DNA of 64,000 bases from an uncultured Eubacteriales bacterium (GCA_900315125.1 OMXT01000001.1:1-64000), one strand, 5' to 3'; shown: positions 1 through 10,208, numbered from the stretch's first letter. Made by a program: numbers and translations. The notes: generated from the letters alone by a model not told the origin.

Positions 1-1
1 G

Positions 2-205
2 GCGGCGGCTATCGCCATGGTGATGGAGAAGGCGGATATTTATCTCATCTCTGAGATGGATCCGGAGCTCGTGAAGAGCATGTTCTTTAAGCCCTTTGAC
101 GCGCTGCAGCCGGCGGTGGACGCGGCGATGGCGAAACAGGGAAAAGATGCTTCGATCATCGTTATGCCCTATGGCGGTTCTACATTGCCCCGATGCCGGG
201 AATGA
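2..205 (+). CDS. LarA-like nickel-dependent racemase family, C-terminal fragment
   Basis: The reading frame is open from the window edge and ends at 203-205, so only the last 67 residues are visible. The segment with MDPELVKSM, a run resembling the LarA C-terminal domain, and the closing PYGGSTLP resemble the end of lactate racemase LarA and its relatives, which interconvert stereoisomers of 2-hydroxy acids with a nickel-pincer cofactor. The family is broad and the substrate cannot be told from this fragment; the catalytic N-terminal part lies outside the window. A hydroxy-acid racemase would fit the hydroxyacyl-CoA chemistry seen further on, but that link is only suggestive. An imperfect terminator hairpin follows. 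Confidence 0.55.
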   Translation, partial: AAAIAMVMEKADIYLISEMDPELVKSMFFKPFDALQPAVDAAMAKQGKDASIIVMPYGGSTLPRCRE

Positions 206-220
206 ACAGAAGAGAAAACT

Positions 221-254
221 AAAAACGGGACGGTCAGAGGCCGCCCCGCTTTTA
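221..254 (+). terminator. Imperfect intrinsic terminator after the LarA-like gene
   Basis: A GC-rich imperfect inverted repeat (ACGGGACGG / CCGCCCCGCT) is followed by TTTT and preceded by AAAA. It lies between two convergent genes, so it may serve both strands. Two mismatches weaken the stem. Confidence 0.5.
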
Positions 255-298
255 AAAATAGTATATAGGAGGTTAGATTTGAGTTTGTCCAAATCTTA

Positions 299-2107
299 CT
301 AGTTAGCCACGCCCTCGGTATCCTCATACTGCAGCGCGTCTACATCCTGGCTGCCCGTGGAGATACGGATCACGTTTTCTACGTTGTATACGAAGATCTT
401 GCCATCGCCGATATGTCCCGTGTACAAAGCCTTCCTTGCTGCGTTGACGACGGTAGAGACAGGGATCAGGGAGACGACGATCTCGACCTTCAGCTTCGGG
501 CTCAGGGTGCTTTCTACCTTAGCGCCGCGATAGTACTCGGAATGCCCCTTTTCTATGCCGCATCCGGAAACTCTCGTTACGGTCATGCCGGTAATGCCGA
601 TCTTATCCATCGCTTCTCTCAACGTATCGAAGCGTTCGTATTTCGTGATGATGATGATCTTGCTCATCTTTACGTTGGACTTAGCTGTGCTGTCAAGACT
701 GTCGTAGATACTGTCCACAGCTTCCATACCGCTCTTACCAGCGGCGATCTGGTCTTCGTAAGCCTTAGGATCGAATTCTGTCTTGCCCACAGGTGCAGTC
801 TGAGCCTCGTCCAGAAGCTTCAGCTCGTCAGGCGTAGCGCCGGTAACGTTGATGACTCTGCCAAAGGGATCCGGCAGTGTGGCGAATCCAGCATATGCGC
901 TGTCCAGTCCATGTTCCATCTTGTCCAGTCCGATGATTTCTTCTTCTTCGGAAACACGCAGGCCGACGGTGTGCTTGATGCAGAAGAATGTCAGGAATCC
1001 GGTGACTGCGGTCCAGGCTCCGATGCAGATCAGGCCAAGAACCTGAACTCCAAGCAGGTGTGCGCCGCCGCCGTAGAACAGTCCCTGTGCGTCCGGCATA
1101 GTGTCTGTTCCGCAGGCGAAGAGGCCGACGCAGACGATGCCGACGATTCCGCATGCGCCGTGAACGGCTACTGCGCCGACAGGATCATCAACGTGGAACT
1201 TATAATCCAGCAGCCATACGACGAATACAACGACGATCCCTGCGATGATGCCGATGATGAAGGATCCAAATACGTTAACGGCGTCGCATCCGGCAGTGAT
1301 CGCTACCAGTCCAGCCAGGGAGCCGTTCAGTGTCATGGATACATCGGGTTTGCCGTATTTGATCCAGGTAATGATCATGACTGTGCAGCTTGCTACTGCC
1401 GGGCAGACGGTTGTAGTTGCGAAGATTGTTGCCAGCTGCAGTCCGTTTGTCGCTGCAGCGCCGTTGAAGCCGTACCAGCCGAACCAGAGAATGAATACAC
1501 CCAGAGCGCCAATAGCGATGTTGTGTCCAGGAATGCCGTGAGGCGTCATATCCTTATCAAACTTTCCAATACGGGGTCCGAGCATTGCTGCACCGATAAA
1601 CGCCAGCAGGCCGCCGACGAAGTGGATGACGCCGCTCCCAGCGAAATCGTGGAATCCCATGTTTGCCAGGAATCCGCCGCCCCATACCCAGTGGGCCTCT
1701 ATAGGATAAATGACAAAACTGATAACGAAACTGTAAATGCAGTATGATATGAACTTGGTACGCTCTGCCATAGCTCCAGATACGATGGTAGCTGCAGTAG
1801 CGCAGAATACAAGGTTGAATACGAAGGCTGACCAGTCGGTATCAGCAAAGTTCGTCAGAGGACTTTCGCCCCAGCCGATAAATCCGTGGATATCACCTCC
1901 GCACAGAAAACTGAATCCGAGGATCAGGAATGCCACTGTGCCGAGACAGAAATCCATCAGATTCTTCATGATGATATTTCCTGTATTTTTCAGACGGGTA
2001 AAGCCCGCCTCCACCATGGCGAACCCGCATTGCATGAAGAATACCAGTGCGGCTCCGATCAGAAACCATACTCCAAAGATCTGAGATAAAACATCAGCTG
2101 CAGACAT
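299..2107 (-). CDS. amt: Ammonium transporter fused to a C-terminal PII signalling domain
   Basis: Predicted integral membrane channel for ammonium of the Amt/Rh family, 602 residues from the ATG at 2107, which has a GGAAAGGGGGAA-type ribosome site upstream; an earlier ATG at 2167 lacks one. The first 400 or so residues are typical Amt with many hydrophobic helices and the twin pore histidines (in VIHFVGG and VAVHGACG). After a polar linker, the last 120 residues are a complete PII (GlnB/GlnK) fold starting KIIIITKYERFDTLREAM, with the T-loop GHSEYYRG and the B-loop TGHIGDGKIFV. In standard PII the T-loop reads AEY at the uridylylated tyrosine; here the aligned residues are AKV, so that tyrosine is missing. 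The domain should gate the channel in cis by sensing ATP/ADP and 2-oxoglutarate, as free GlnK does in trans. The call is secure; how it is regulated is inference. Confidence 0.95.
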   Translation of the reverse strand: MSAADVLSQIFGVWFLIGAALVFFMQCGFAMVEAGFTRLKNTGNIIMKNLMDFCLGTVAFLILGFSFLCGGDIHGFIGWGESPLTNFADTDWSAFVFNLVFCATAATIVSGAMAERTKFISYCIYSFVISFVIYPIEAHWVWGGGFLANMGFHDFAGSGVIHFVGGLLAFIGAAMLGPRIGKFDKDMTPHGIPGHNIAIGALGVFILWFGWYGFNGAAATNGLQLATIFATTTVCPAVASCTVMIITWIKYGKPDVSMTLNGSLAGLVAITAGCDAVNVFGSFIIGIIAGIVVVFVVWLLDYKFHVDDPVGAVAVHGACGIVGIVCVGLFACGTDTMPDAQGLFYGGGAHLLGVQVLGLICIGAWTAVTGFLTFFCIKHTVGLRVSEEEEIIGLDKMEHGLDSAYAGFATLPDPFGRVINVTGATPDELKLLDEAQTAPVGKTEFDPKAYEDQIAAGKSGMEAVDSIYDSLDSTAKSNVKMSKIIIITKYERFDTLREAMDKIGITGMTVTRVSGCGIEKGHSEYYRGAKVESTLSPKLKVEIVVSLIPVSTVVNAARKALYTGHIGDGKIFVYNVENVIRISTGSQDVDALQYEDTEGVAN

Positions 2108-2796
2108 TGTTGATTCCCCCTTTCCTGCTGTGCATCGGTGAAGTGACCAGACCAGGCAATTGGTCAATTGGTCGATTAATCGGACGATTGCTCAATTGGC
2201 TCTGGAGAGCCTGGGGACGGAGTCGATAAAACGGACCGACAGATTACAGCATTCAAATTACAACATTTCGGTCTGAATGATCCAGCCTGAATGATCCAGC
2301 CGATAATAAATCGAAAATATAATAATCGAAATTATACTATTATGATTTTGATCTAAATGATTTTGATTAGTTCAAGTTACGTTGATAATTCGAGTTTGTT
2401 CGATTCGGATTGGCGAGTCGAGAGTCTGTAATAAGTAGTTGATCTGTTTGTTCGATCTGTCCGATGCCGCAGGATTGCTGTCACACTTCGGATTGCTTCG
2501 ATGCCGATGAATGGCTGCGATGCTCCGGATAGCCGTGATGCCGCTGGATCTCTGCTGAGAGGCATATCCCCAGCCGCCTCCTGCGTGGCATTCTGAGCTC
2601 GATCACCCTCTGCCCAGCTTCGGATGTTTAGATTTAGAAAAAACTGAAAAATGAATTAATGATTAGAGTATACACACAAGCGAATATAAATGCAAGTGAA
2701 AATTGTAGATTTTCACAAAATTTTTTAGAAAACCTATTGAAAACATACAAAATGCAAGAGACTGACTGCCTTCTTCTGTATAGCTGCGGGCAGCCA
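2108..2796. other. Non-coding stretch upstream of amt
   Basis: No convincing gene. The DNA holds small repeats: tandem CAATTGGTC and a CGATTAATCG palindrome near 2155-2190, a GGCTCTGGAGAGCC hairpin near 2199, and a 14-bp tandem duplication (TGAATGATCCAGCC) near 2276-2303. The section 2300-2420 is very AT-rich and contains a TATAAT on the reverse strand near 2330 that could belong to an amt promoter, but I see no good -35 box. Short open frames here have no ribosome site or recognisable product. Confidence 0.4.
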
Positions 2797-3131
2797 TCTA
2801 CCCGAGCCCGTTTAGCGGCGGATGGTTGTCTACCCGGGCGCGATTTCAAGAGGCTGGTAGAGTATATCACTGCTCTGGGTCTACCCAAGCCCGTTTAGCG
2901 GCGGATGGTTGTCTACCCGGGCGCGATTTCAAGAGGCTGGTAGAGTTATATCGCTGCTCTGGGTCTACCCGAGCCCGTTTAACGGCGAATGGTTGTCTAC
3001 CCAAGCGTGGTTTCGCAAGGATGGTAGAGTTATATCGCTGCTCTGGGTCTACCCGAGCCCGTTCAGCGGCAGATGGTTGTCTACCCGCGCGTGATTTTAC
3101 GCGGATGGTAGACTAATTTTGCCGTTTTGGT
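2797..3131. repeat. Four-copy 84-bp tandem repeat with internal inverted repeats
   Basis: Units start at 2797 (83 bp), 2880, 2964 and 3048 (84 bp each); a fragment of a fifth begins at 3132. Each begins TCTACCC and contains a second TCTACC that pairs with a downstream GGTAGA about 20 bp on, so each unit can form a hairpin. Copies 1 and 2 are nearly identical; copies 3 and 4 diverge mainly inside the hairpin. In copy 4 the changes create new pairing (CCGCGCGT with ACGCGG inside GTCTACC/GGTAGAC), which suggests that structure rather than sequence is kept. The frames across it make low-complexity peptides and are not credible genes. Confidence 0.85.
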
Positions 3132-3178
3132 TCTACCGGACTCGCGCAGGCGTTCTCACATGTGTAAACATGCTCTGG

Positions 3179-3184
3179 TATAAT
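3179..3184 (+). promoter_or_regulatory. Possible trp leader promoter (-10 region)
   Basis: TATAAT preceded by TGG forms an extended -10 box (TGnTATAAT) about 85 bp before the T-box leader. No good -35 is seen. A second candidate -10, TATGAT at 3257-3262, would start the RNA right at the T-box but also lacks a clear -35. Which one is used is undecided. Confidence 0.35.
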
Positions 3185-3267
3185 TTATTGTTGGGTAGAA
3201 ACAAAAAATCAAAGCAAAAGTGCTATTTTTTAACAGATTTCCCATGGACATCATGCTATGATGCTGT

Positions 3268-3712
3268 AAACCGTTGATGTGGAGATAAAGGCAGTGATGC
3301 CCCTACAGAGAGCCCGGGCAGATGAGAGCCGGGTGGGAAACAAGTTGTCAAATGGACCACGGAGGGCGCGGTGAACAGTTAAGATGTCCTGCGGAATGCC
3401 TGAAAATTCAGAAGAGGCATTGTCTATATGGATAGTACTTATTAGCCAGCGACGGCGGAGGCAGCCGTTATCACGCCGGGGATATGATGGTATCCTGCTA
3501 AGAGCGCGAATATGTCGGTTTTCTGAATATTGTTTTCAGTAATAGAAGATCATCTTGATCAAATGAGGAGATCATCCGCAGGGTTCTGCGGTATGCTGGA
3601 GGAATTCAGAAACAGACAATCGCGAATCAAGGTGGCACCGCGGATAAACAAGATTATTCGTCCTTGACAGAACACGTTTTGGAGACGTTACTCTGTCAGG
3701 GACTTTTTTATT
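3268..3712 (+). ncRNA. Tryptophan T-box leader (tRNA-sensing riboswitch)
   Basis: The diagnostic T-box sequence AAGGTGGCACCGCGG is at about 3629-3643, followed by an intrinsic terminator (3660-3712) whose left arm can alternatively pair upstream as the antiterminator. The 5' part forms a Stem I whose base GTGG (3279-3282) can pair with CCAC (3357-3360). The triplet just before that right arm, TGG at 3353-3355, reads as a tryptophan specifier codon and is followed by a purine, as expected. Uncharged tRNA-Trp should bind, stabilise the antiterminator and switch on the trp operon. At about 430 nt the leader is longer than most single T-boxes; only one T-box sequence is present, so I do not call a tandem. 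Confidence 0.9.
3660..3712 (+). terminator. T-box terminator hairpin before trpE
   Basis: GTCCTTGACAGA pairs with TCTGTCAGGGAC and is followed by a T-rich run (CTTTTTTATTT). This is the conditional terminator of the T-box switch. Confidence 0.9.
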
Positions 3713-3738
3713 TCTCCTGACAGGAAAAGGAGGATGCG

Positions 3739-5256
3739 ATGGGGGCAGAAAGCAGAGGAAAGATAGAAGCGGAAAGCAGAGGAAATCAGAACATCCGTCC
3801 GACGCTGGATGAAGTGAAGAAATATGCGGAAGATGGCAAGTATCGGATTTTCCCAGTCAGCTGCGAGATGCTGTCAGATTTTATCACGCCCATGGAGGCG
3901 CTGCGGATCCTGAAGAATATTTCGACTCACGTATATATGCTGGAATCGGCGTCGCAGGATGAGACCTGGGGCCGCTACACTTTCCTGGGATATGAGCCGA
4001 AGATGGAGATCACCTGCATGGACGGCGAGATGAAGGCAGGGGATGTCCGGTTCAGAACAGAGGATCCGGCGGCGTATCTGAGGCAGATCCTGGCGGATTA
4101 CCGGAGTCCGAGGCTGGATTATCTCCCAAGTTTTACGGGCGGGCTTGTAGGATATTTCTCCTACGATTACATCAATTACAGTGAGCCCGCCACACGATGC
4201 ACAGCGGAAGATACGGAGGCTTTCAAGGATGTGGATCTGATGCTCTTTGACAAGGTCATCGCCTTCGATAACTTCCGTCAGCGGATCGTGCTGATTGTCA
4301 ATATTTCGCTGGATGATCCGGAAACGGGGTATAACCGGGCGGTCATGGAGCTTGGGCAGATGCGGGATTTGCTGAAAAACGGGAAGAAGAAGCAGGAGGA
4401 TAACGGTCATCTCCTCTCAGAGGCGGAGCCGCTTTTCGACAGAGAAACATACTGCGATATGGTCCGAAAGGCCAAGAACTACATCAGGGAGGGCGATATA
4501 TTCCAGATCGTCCTGTCCAACCGGCTTGCCGCAGAATTCGAAGGGAGTCTGCTGAATACGTACCGGGTGCTCCGGACCATCAATCCGTCGCCCTATATGT
4601 TTTACTTCTCTGGCACTGATGTGGAGGTGGCGGGAGCATCGCCGGAAACGCTGGTCAAACTGGAAGACGGTGTGCTCCACACATTCCCCCTTGCCGGGAC
4701 AAGGCCCAGGGGAAAGACGGAAGAAGAGGACGAAGAGCTGGAGCAGGAACTGCTCTCTGACGAAAAGGAGCTGGCGGAGCACAATATGCTGGTAGATCTG
4801 GGACGTAACGACCTGGGGAGAGTAAGCAGCTTCGGCAGTGTCCAGGTAGAGAAGCTTCACTGCATTCAGCGGTTCTCCCACGTCATGCACATCGGTTCCA
4901 CGGTGCGGAGCGAGATCCGGGAAGATCTGGACGCCCTGGACGCCATCAGCTCCGTGCTCCCGGCAGGAACACTGTCCGGTGCTCCCAAGATCCGGGCGTG
5001 CCAGCTTATCGGTGAACTGGAGCAGAATAAGCGGGGCATATACGGCGGAGCCATCGGCTATATCGACTTCGCGGGAAACATGGACACGTGCATCGCCATC
5101 CGCATTGCGTACAAAAAGAACGGAAAAGTCTTTGTTCGCAGCGGTGCGGGCATCGTCGCAGATTCCCAGCCGGAAAAGGAATACCAGGAGTGCATCAACA
5201 AAGCCCAGGCTGTGGTAAACGCTCTGAAAATGGCAGAGGCAGGTGAAGCGTTATGA
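3739..5256 (+). CDS. trpE: Anthranilate synthase component I
   Basis: Converts chorismate plus ammonia (from TrpG) to anthranilate, the first step of tryptophan synthesis, in the cytosol. The 505-residue length is normal. The N-terminal half has the tryptophan feedback-binding stretch ([10 protein letters not shown]) and [10 protein letters not shown]; the C-terminal chorismate-binding half shows [35 protein letters not shown] and [13 protein letters not shown]. The ATG at 3739 has AGGAGG close upstream. The first 16 residues contain a small AESRG duplication not needed by the family. It is the first gene of the trp operon behind the T-box and overlaps trpG by 4 bp, implying translational coupling of the two subunits. 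Confidence 0.97.
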   Translation: MGAESRGKIEAESRGNQNIRPTLDEVKKYAEDGKYRIFPVSCEMLSDFITPMEALRILKNISTHVYMLESASQDETWGRYTFLGYEPKMEITCMDGEMKAGDVRFRTEDPAAYLRQILADYRSPRLDYLPSFTGGLVGYFSYDYINYSEPATRCTAEDTEAFKDVDLMLFDKVIAFDNFRQRIVLIVNISLDDPETGYNRAVMELGQMRDLLKNGKKKQEDNGHLLSEAEPLFDRETYCDMVRKAKNYIREGDIFQIVLSNRLAAEFEGSLLNTYRVLRTINPSPYMFYFSGTDVEVAGASPETLVKLEDGVLHTFPLAGTRPRGKTEEEDEELEQELLSDEKELAEHNMLVDLGRNDLGRVSSFGSVQVEKLHCIQRFSHVMHIGSTVRSEIREDLDALDAISSVLPAGTLSGAPKIRACQLIGELEQNKRGIYGGAIGYIDFAGNMDTCIAIRIAYKKNGKVFVRSGAGIVADSQPEKEYQECINKAQAVVNALKMAEAGEAL

Positions 5257-5819
5257 TTTTACTGATAGATAATTACGACAGTTTTTCTTACAACCTCTAT
5301 CAGCTCATCGGTGAGATCAATCCGGACATCCGGGTGATCCGAAACGATGAGATGACAGTACAGGAAATCAGGGAAATGGCTCCCTCTTACCTGATCCTTT
5401 CGCCGGGCCCGGGAAGGCCGGAGGACGCGGGTATCATCATGGAAGCGGCCAGGGAGCTGGGGCCGGACATACCGACGATGGGCGTCTGCCTGGGTCATCA
5501 GGCCATCTGCGCGGCATACGGAGCATCAATCACCTATGCGGAGCATCTGATGCACGGCAAGCAGTCTGTCGTCACGCTGGATCCGGACTGCCCGCTGTTT
5601 AAGGGAATCGGGGAGCAGACGACTGTGGCACGGTATCATTCTCTCATCGCAGACCGGGACACCATCCCGGAATGCCTGAAGGTCACGGCAGTGACTGGCG
5701 AGGGAGAGGTAATGGCTGTACAGCATAAGGAATATCCGATCTACGGCGTCCAGTTCCATCCTGAATCCATCATGACGCCGGAAGGGAAAAAAATACTCAG
5801 AAATTTCCTGAATCAGTAA
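5253..5819 (+). CDS. trpG: Anthranilate synthase component II (glutamine amidotransferase)
   Basis: Hydrolyses glutamine and passes ammonia to TrpE. It is a 188-residue stand-alone class I amidotransferase with the nucleophile in GVCLGHQAI, the oxyanion loop in LSPGPGRP and the catalytic His-Glu pair in VQFHPES. Its ATG overlaps the trpE stop (ATGA). It is not fused to trpD, unlike in some enteric bacteria. A para-aminobenzoate synthase role (PabA) is possible for this family but the operon position makes TrpG the main function. Confidence 0.96.
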   Translation: MILLIDNYDSFSYNLYQLIGEINPDIRVIRNDEMTVQEIREMAPSYLILSPGPGRPEDAGIIMEAARELGPDIPTMGVCLGHQAICAAYGASITYAEHLMHGKQSVVTLDPDCPLFKGIGEQTTVARYHSLIADRDTIPECLKVTAVTGEGEVMAVQHKEYPIYGVQFHPESIMTPEGKKILRNFLNQ

Positions 5820-5837
5820 CAGAAAAGGAGAAAGACC

Positions 5838-6857
5838 ATGATTAAAGAGGCAATCATAAAAATCGTCAACAAGGAAGATCTGACTTATGATGAAGCATAT
5901 ACTGTTATGGATGAGATCATGAAGGGAGAGACCACTGCGACGCAAAACGCGGCGTTCCTGGCAGCGCTTTCTACCAAGAGCGCCAGGGCGGAGACTACGG
6001 ATGAGATCGCCGGCTGCGCCGCGGCAATGCGGGACCACGCAACGACAGTGGACACGGGCATGGACGTTTTTGAGATCGTCGGGACCGGCGGTGACGGCGC
6101 GGGATCCTTCAATATCTCTACCACATCCGGGATCGTCGCTGCAGCCGGTGGTATGAAGGTAGCCAAGCACGGCAACCGGGCGGCATCGTCCAAATGCGGA
6201 ACGGCGGACTGTCTGGAAGCCCTGGGCGTGAACATCCAGCAGGATCCGGATCTCATCATGGACATGCTGAAGGAGGCGGGCATGAGCTTCTTCTTCGCCC
6301 AGAAATACCACACGTCCATGAAATACGTGGGTCCCATCAGAAAGGAACTTGGCTTCCGGACCGTATTTAATATCCTGGGACCTCTGACCAACCCGTCCAA
6401 ACCTTCCATGCAGCTTCTGGGCGTCTATGACGAATACCTGGTGCTCCCTCTTACCCAGGTGCTGATTCAGCTGGGCGTCCGCCGGGGTATGGTCGTCTAT
6501 GGACAGGATAAACTGGACGAGATCTCCATGAGCTCGCCTACTGCGGTCAGCGAATTCAAGGACGGATGGTACAAGATGTATACCATCGCGCCGGAGGACT
6601 TCGGCCTCGCGCGCTGCGCCAAGGAGGACCTGGCAGGGGGCACGCCGGAGGAGAACGCGGAGATCACGAGAGCGATCCTTCGCGGAGAAGACAGGGGTCC
6701 CAAGCGTGATGCGGTACTCATGAACGCGGGAGCATCCCTTTACATCGGGGACAAAGCCCCGACCATGCAGGAGGGTATCCACCTTGCCGCGGAATTGATC
6801 GATTCCGGCAAGGCAGAGAAAACTCTGGAAAAGATGATAGAGGTCAGCAACCGATGA
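5838..6857 (+). CDS. trpD: Anthranilate phosphoribosyltransferase
   Basis: Joins anthranilate to PRPP to give phosphoribosyl-anthranilate. It has 339 residues, the usual length. The PRPP loop [14 protein letters not shown] is followed by [16 protein letters not shown], which carries the conserved KHGNR binding residues, and the anthranilate-side motif NILGPLTNP is present. An AGAAAAGGAG ribosome site lies before the ATG; the end overlaps trpC by 4 bp. Confidence 0.97.
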   Translation: MIKEAIIKIVNKEDLTYDEAYTVMDEIMKGETTATQNAAFLAALSTKSARAETTDEIAGCAAAMRDHATTVDTGMDVFEIVGTGGDGAGSFNISTTSGIVAAAGGMKVAKHGNRAASSKCGTADCLEALGVNIQQDPDLIMDMLKEAGMSFFFAQKYHTSMKYVGPIRKELGFRTVFNILGPLTNPSKPSMQLLGVYDEYLVLPLTQVLIQLGVRRGMVVYGQDKLDEISMSSPTAVSEFKDGWYKMYTIAPEDFGLARCAKEDLAGGTPEENAEITRAILRGEDRGPKRDAVLMNAGASLYIGDKAPTMQEGIHLAAELIDSGKAEKTLEKMIEVSNR

Positions 6858-7642
6858 ATATATTAGACCAGCTGGCGGAGCACGCCAGAGTCAGAGTCGC
6901 GGAAGATAAAAAAAACATCAGCCTGGAAGAGATGAAAGAGCGGGCTTTCGGCAGTGCACGCGCTGGGAGCGGCGAGTTCCTGAAAGCGCTGAAGAGGCCG
7001 GGTCTCAGTTTTATCTGCGAAGTAAAGAAGGCTTCGCCTTCCAAAGGCATCATATCAGAGGATTTTCCCTATCTGGATATCGCCAGGGAATATGAGCAGG
7101 CGGGAGCGGACTGCATATCCTGCCTGACAGAACCGAAGTGGTTCCTGGGCAGCGATGACATATTCTGCGAGATCAGGAGTGCTGTCAGCACACCGATGAT
7201 CCGAAAGGACTTTACCGTGGATGAGTACCAGCTCTATCAGGCAAAGACCATGGGCGCGGACGCGGTGCTGCTGATTACCGCACTCCTGGATACTGAGAAA
7301 GTACATCGGTATCTCGGGATATGCGAAGATCTGGGGCTGGACGCCCTGGTGGAAGCTCATACGAAAGAGGAAATCGGGTCCGCCGTGAGCGCTGGAGCGC
7401 AGATCATAGGTGTCAATAACCGGAACCTGAAGGATTTCTCTGTGGACTTCAGCAACGCGGCGCGGCTGCGGGACCTGATCCCCGCGGACAGGGTCTATGT
7501 GGCGGAGAGCGGTGTGACATGCTCCGAGGATGCAGTCTCACTGCGAAAGATCGGCGCCGATGCAGTCCTCATGGGCGAAGTGCTGATGCGTTCCGGGAAT
7601 AAGACTGCACTGCTTCGTAAAATGAGGGAGGAGGCAGAATGA
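6854..7642 (+). CDS. trpC: Indole-3-glycerol phosphate synthase
   Basis: Ring closure of carboxyphenylamino-deoxyribulose phosphate to indole-3-glycerol phosphate. This is a 262-residue TIM barrel, monofunctional (TrpF is separate). Visible motifs are [10 protein letters not shown] (catalytic lysine), [20 protein letters not shown] and VAESGV. Its start is coupled to the trpD stop and its end overlaps trpF by 4 bp. Confidence 0.97.
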   Translation: MNILDQLAEHARVRVAEDKKNISLEEMKERAFGSARAGSGEFLKALKRPGLSFICEVKKASPSKGIISEDFPYLDIAREYEQAGADCISCLTEPKWFLGSDDIFCEIRSAVSTPMIRKDFTVDEYQLYQAKTMGADAVLLITALLDTEKVHRYLGICEDLGLDALVEAHTKEEIGSAVSAGAQIIGVNNRNLKDFSVDFSNAARLRDLIPADRVYVAESGVTCSEDAVSLRKIGADAVLMGEVLMRSGNKTALLRKMREEAE

Positions 7643-8256
7643 CGAAGATAAAGTTCTGCGGGCTACGGAGAGAACAGGACATAAAATGGGCTAATGAGAT
7701 CCGGCCGGATTACGCCGGTATGGTCTTTGTTCCAAAAAGTAAAAGATATGTTACAATAGAGCAGGCTGCCAGGCTCCGGAGCATGCTTGACCCGGGGATC
7801 ACAGCGGTAGGCGTGTTCGTCAATGAGGCACCGGAGGCTGCCGCATCCGTTGCTGAGCAGGGAATCATCGATGTGATCCAGCTCCACGGACAGGAGGATG
7901 AAGAATATATCCAGAAGCTCAGGAGTCTCACGAACTGCCCGGTTTTTCAGGCTTTTCGCATGGACGGGCCGGAAGACGCTGCGCGGGCGAACCGGTCTTC
8001 TGCAGACATGGTCCTTCTGGACGCGGGAAGCGGCGGTACGGGAACGGTGTTCGACTGGAACCTGCTGGAGTCTGTGTACCGGCCGTACATCCTTGCCGGC
8101 GGGCTGAATCTGGAGAATGCAGAGCAGGCAGTAAGACGCTGGAAGCCCTGGGGCGTGGACGTAAGCTCAGGGATCGAGACAGAAGGCATTAAGGACAGAG
8201 AGAAAATGGCGGATTTTGCACGCCGTGTCAGAGGAGTAAATAATAATGACGAATAA
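7639..8256 (+). CDS. trpF: Phosphoribosylanthranilate isomerase
   Basis: Amadori rearrangement of phosphoribosylanthranilate. It has 205 residues with KFCGLRR at the N-terminus (catalytic Cys), [23 protein letters not shown] (catalytic Asp), LAGGLN and GVDVSSGIE. In order of catalysis it precedes TrpC; gene order is the common Firmicute one. It overlaps trpB by 11 bp. Confidence 0.96.
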   Translation: MTKIKFCGLRREQDIKWANEIRPDYAGMVFVPKSKRYVTIEQAARLRSMLDPGITAVGVFVNEAPEAAASVAEQGIIDVIQLHGQEDEEYIQKLRSLTNCPVFQAFRMDGPEDAARANRSSADMVLLDAGSGGTGTVFDWNLLESVYRPYILAGGLNLENAEQAVRRWKPWGVDVSSGIETEGIKDREKMADFARRVRGVNNNDE

Positions 8257-9436
8257 GAACGGGCGGTTCGGAGTCCACGGGGGACAGTATATCCCGGAGA
8301 CCCTGATGAACGCCGTAATTGAACTGGAAGAGGCATATTACCATTATAAAAACGACCCGGATTTCGTGGGGGAACTGCATACGCTGCTGAATGAGTACGC
8401 GGGGCGGCCGTCCCGGCTGTACTACGCGGAGAAGATGACCAGGGATCTGGGAGGGGCGAAGATCTATCTGAAGAGAGAAGATCTGAATCACACAGGCGCC
8501 CACAAGATCAACAACGTGCTGGGCCAGGCGCTGCTGGCAAAGAAGATGGGAAAGACCAGGCTCATTGCGGAGACCGGAGCCGGGCAGCACGGCGTGGCGA
8601 CAGCGACGGCGGCGGCTCTCATGGGAATGGAGTGCGTTGTCTTTATGGGTGAAGAGGACACGAAGCGGCAGGCGCTGAACGTCTACAAGATGAAGCTGCT
8701 GGGAGCGGATGTCGTACCGGTCACTACGGGCACTGCCACGCTGAAAGACGCCGTTTCTGAAGCTATGCGGGAATGGACCAGCAGGATCGATGATACCCAT
8801 TACTGCCTTGGATCTGTCATGGGACCTCATCCGTTCCCTACGATCGTCCGGGACTTCCAGGCGGTCATCTCCAGGGAAATAAAGAAACAGGTCAGGGAGA
8901 AAGAAGGACGGCTGCCTGACGCGGTCATCGCCTGCGTCGGAGGCGGTTCCAATGCGATTGGGAGCTTTTACCATTTTATCGACGATCCGTCGGTGCGCCT
9001 GATCGGCTGCGAAGCGGCGGGCCGCGGCATAGACACCTTTGAAACCGCTGCCACGGTAAATACAGGGCGCCTTGGGATATTCCACGGGATGAAGAGCTAT
9101 TTCTGCCAGGATGAATACGGGCAGATCGCGCCGGTCTACTCCATCTCTGCAGGACTGGATTATCCGGGGATCGGACCGGAGCACGCGTATCTCCACGACA
9201 TCGGCAGGGCGGAATATGTGCCGGTGACCGATGATGAGGCAGTAGATGCCTTTGAATATCTTTCCCGGACAGAGGGCATCATCCCGGCGGTAGAATCCGC
9301 CCACGCGGTGGCTTATGCCATGAAGATCGCGCCCTCCATGGATAAGGATAAAATCATAGTCATCACAATTTCCGGCAGGGGGGACAAAGACTGTGCTGCC
9401 ATTGCCCGGTACAGAGGGGAGAATATTTATGAGTAA
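8246..9436 (+). CDS. trpB: Tryptophan synthase beta subunit
   Basis: PLP enzyme joining indole and serine to form tryptophan. It has 396 residues with the PLP lysine in [15 protein letters not shown], the signature [13 protein letters not shown] and the phosphate loop [10 protein letters not shown]. This is the TrpB1 type that partners TrpA; no second, stand-alone TrpB is seen. The start lies inside the trpF end, and the stop overlaps trpA by 8 bp. Confidence 0.97.
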   Translation: MTNKNGRFGVHGGQYIPETLMNAVIELEEAYYHYKNDPDFVGELHTLLNEYAGRPSRLYYAEKMTRDLGGAKIYLKREDLNHTGAHKINNVLGQALLAKKMGKTRLIAETGAGQHGVATATAAALMGMECVVFMGEEDTKRQALNVYKMKLLGADVVPVTTGTATLKDAVSEAMREWTSRIDDTHYCLGSVMGPHPFPTIVRDFQAVISREIKKQVREKEGRLPDAVIACVGGGSNAIGSFYHFIDDPSVRLIGCEAAGRGIDTFETAATVNTGRLGIFHGMKSYFCQDEYGQIAPVYSISAGLDYPGIGPEHAYLHDIGRAEYVPVTDDEAVDAFEYLSRTEGIIPAVESAHAVAYAMKIAPSMDKDKIIVITISGRGDKDCAAIARYRGENIYE

Positions 9437-10208
9437 TATATATAAAGCATTCAATCACGGCAAAGCCTTCATCCCTTTTATCACCTGCGGCGACCCGGAT
9501 CTTGAGACGACGGCAGCCTGTGTGCGGGCGGCGGCGGATAACGGAGCGGATCTCATAGAACTGGGCATTCCCTTTTCCGATCCTACGGCAGAAGGCCCGG
9601 TCATACAGGGGGCCAATCTCAGGGCGCTCCAGGGAGGCGTGACCACGGATAAGATCTTCGGCCTGGTCCGGGAGCTGCGGAAGAATGTCACGGTCCCCAT
9701 GGTCTTTATGACCTATGCAAACGTAATATTCTCCTACGGTGCGGATCGATTCATATCCACCTGCGCGGAGATCGGAATAGACGGGCTGATCCTGCCGGAC
9801 CTGCCCTACGAGGAGAAGGAAGAATTCCTGCCCCAGTGCAGCGAGTATGGCGTGGATCTGATCTCACTGATCGCGCCCACATCGGAAAACCGCATCGCCA
9901 TGATCGCGAAAGAGGCGGAAGGGTTCCTGTACATCGTTTCCAGTCTGGGCGTCACGGGAACGAGAAGTGAGATCAATACGGATCTTGGGTCCATAATTAA
10001 TGTCGTCCGCCAGAATACCTCTGTGCCCTGCGCCATCGGCTTCGGCATTTCCACGCCGGAGCAGGCGGCGAAAATGGCGAGCTTATCTGACGGAGCCATC
10101 GTGGGTTCAGCGATCATAAAGATCCTTGCGAAACACGGAAAAGAAGCAGCTGGACCTGTAGGCGAATATGTAAAGTCCATGAAGGATGCGCTGAGGGATC
10201 TGAAATAA
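9429..10208 (+). CDS. trpA: Tryptophan synthase alpha subunit
   Basis: Cleaves indole-3-glycerol phosphate to indole, which is channelled to TrpB. It has 259 residues from the ATG at 9429, which follows an AGAGGGGAG ribosome site; an in-frame ATG at 9393 lies deep inside trpB and is unlikely. The catalytic Glu and Asp are in [11 protein letters not shown], and the [11 protein letters not shown] strand is present. It is the last gene of the trp operon, followed by a hairpin. Confidence 0.96.
   Translation: MSNIYKAFNHGKAFIPFITCGDPDLETTAACVRAAADNGADLIELGIPFSDPTAEGPVIQGANLRALQGGVTTDKIFGLVRELRKNVTVPMVFMTYANVIFSYGADRFISTCAEIGIDGLILPDLPYEEKEEFLPQCSEYGVDLISLIAPTSENRIAMIAKEAEGFLYIVSSLGVTGTRSEINTDLGSIINVVRQNTSVPCAIGFGISTPEQAAKMASLSDGAIVGSAIIKILAKHGKEAAGPVGEYVKSMKDALRDLK

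Noticed and set aside
413..1747. 444-codon forward open frame opposite amt
   Set aside because: It is antisense to a clear Amt-PII gene, has no ribosome site and gives a low-complexity Cys/Asp-rich peptide.
2826..3116. Small protein with repeats encoded by the tandem array
   Set aside because: The frame exists only because of the repeat periodicity; there is no proper ribosome site and no conserved domain.
2797..3131. CRISPR array
   Set aside because: The units are 84 bp, directly abutting and without unique spacers; no cas genes are near.
3361..3628. Second, tandem T-box
   Set aside because: Only one T-box sequence and one terminator are present; I could not find a second specifier loop.
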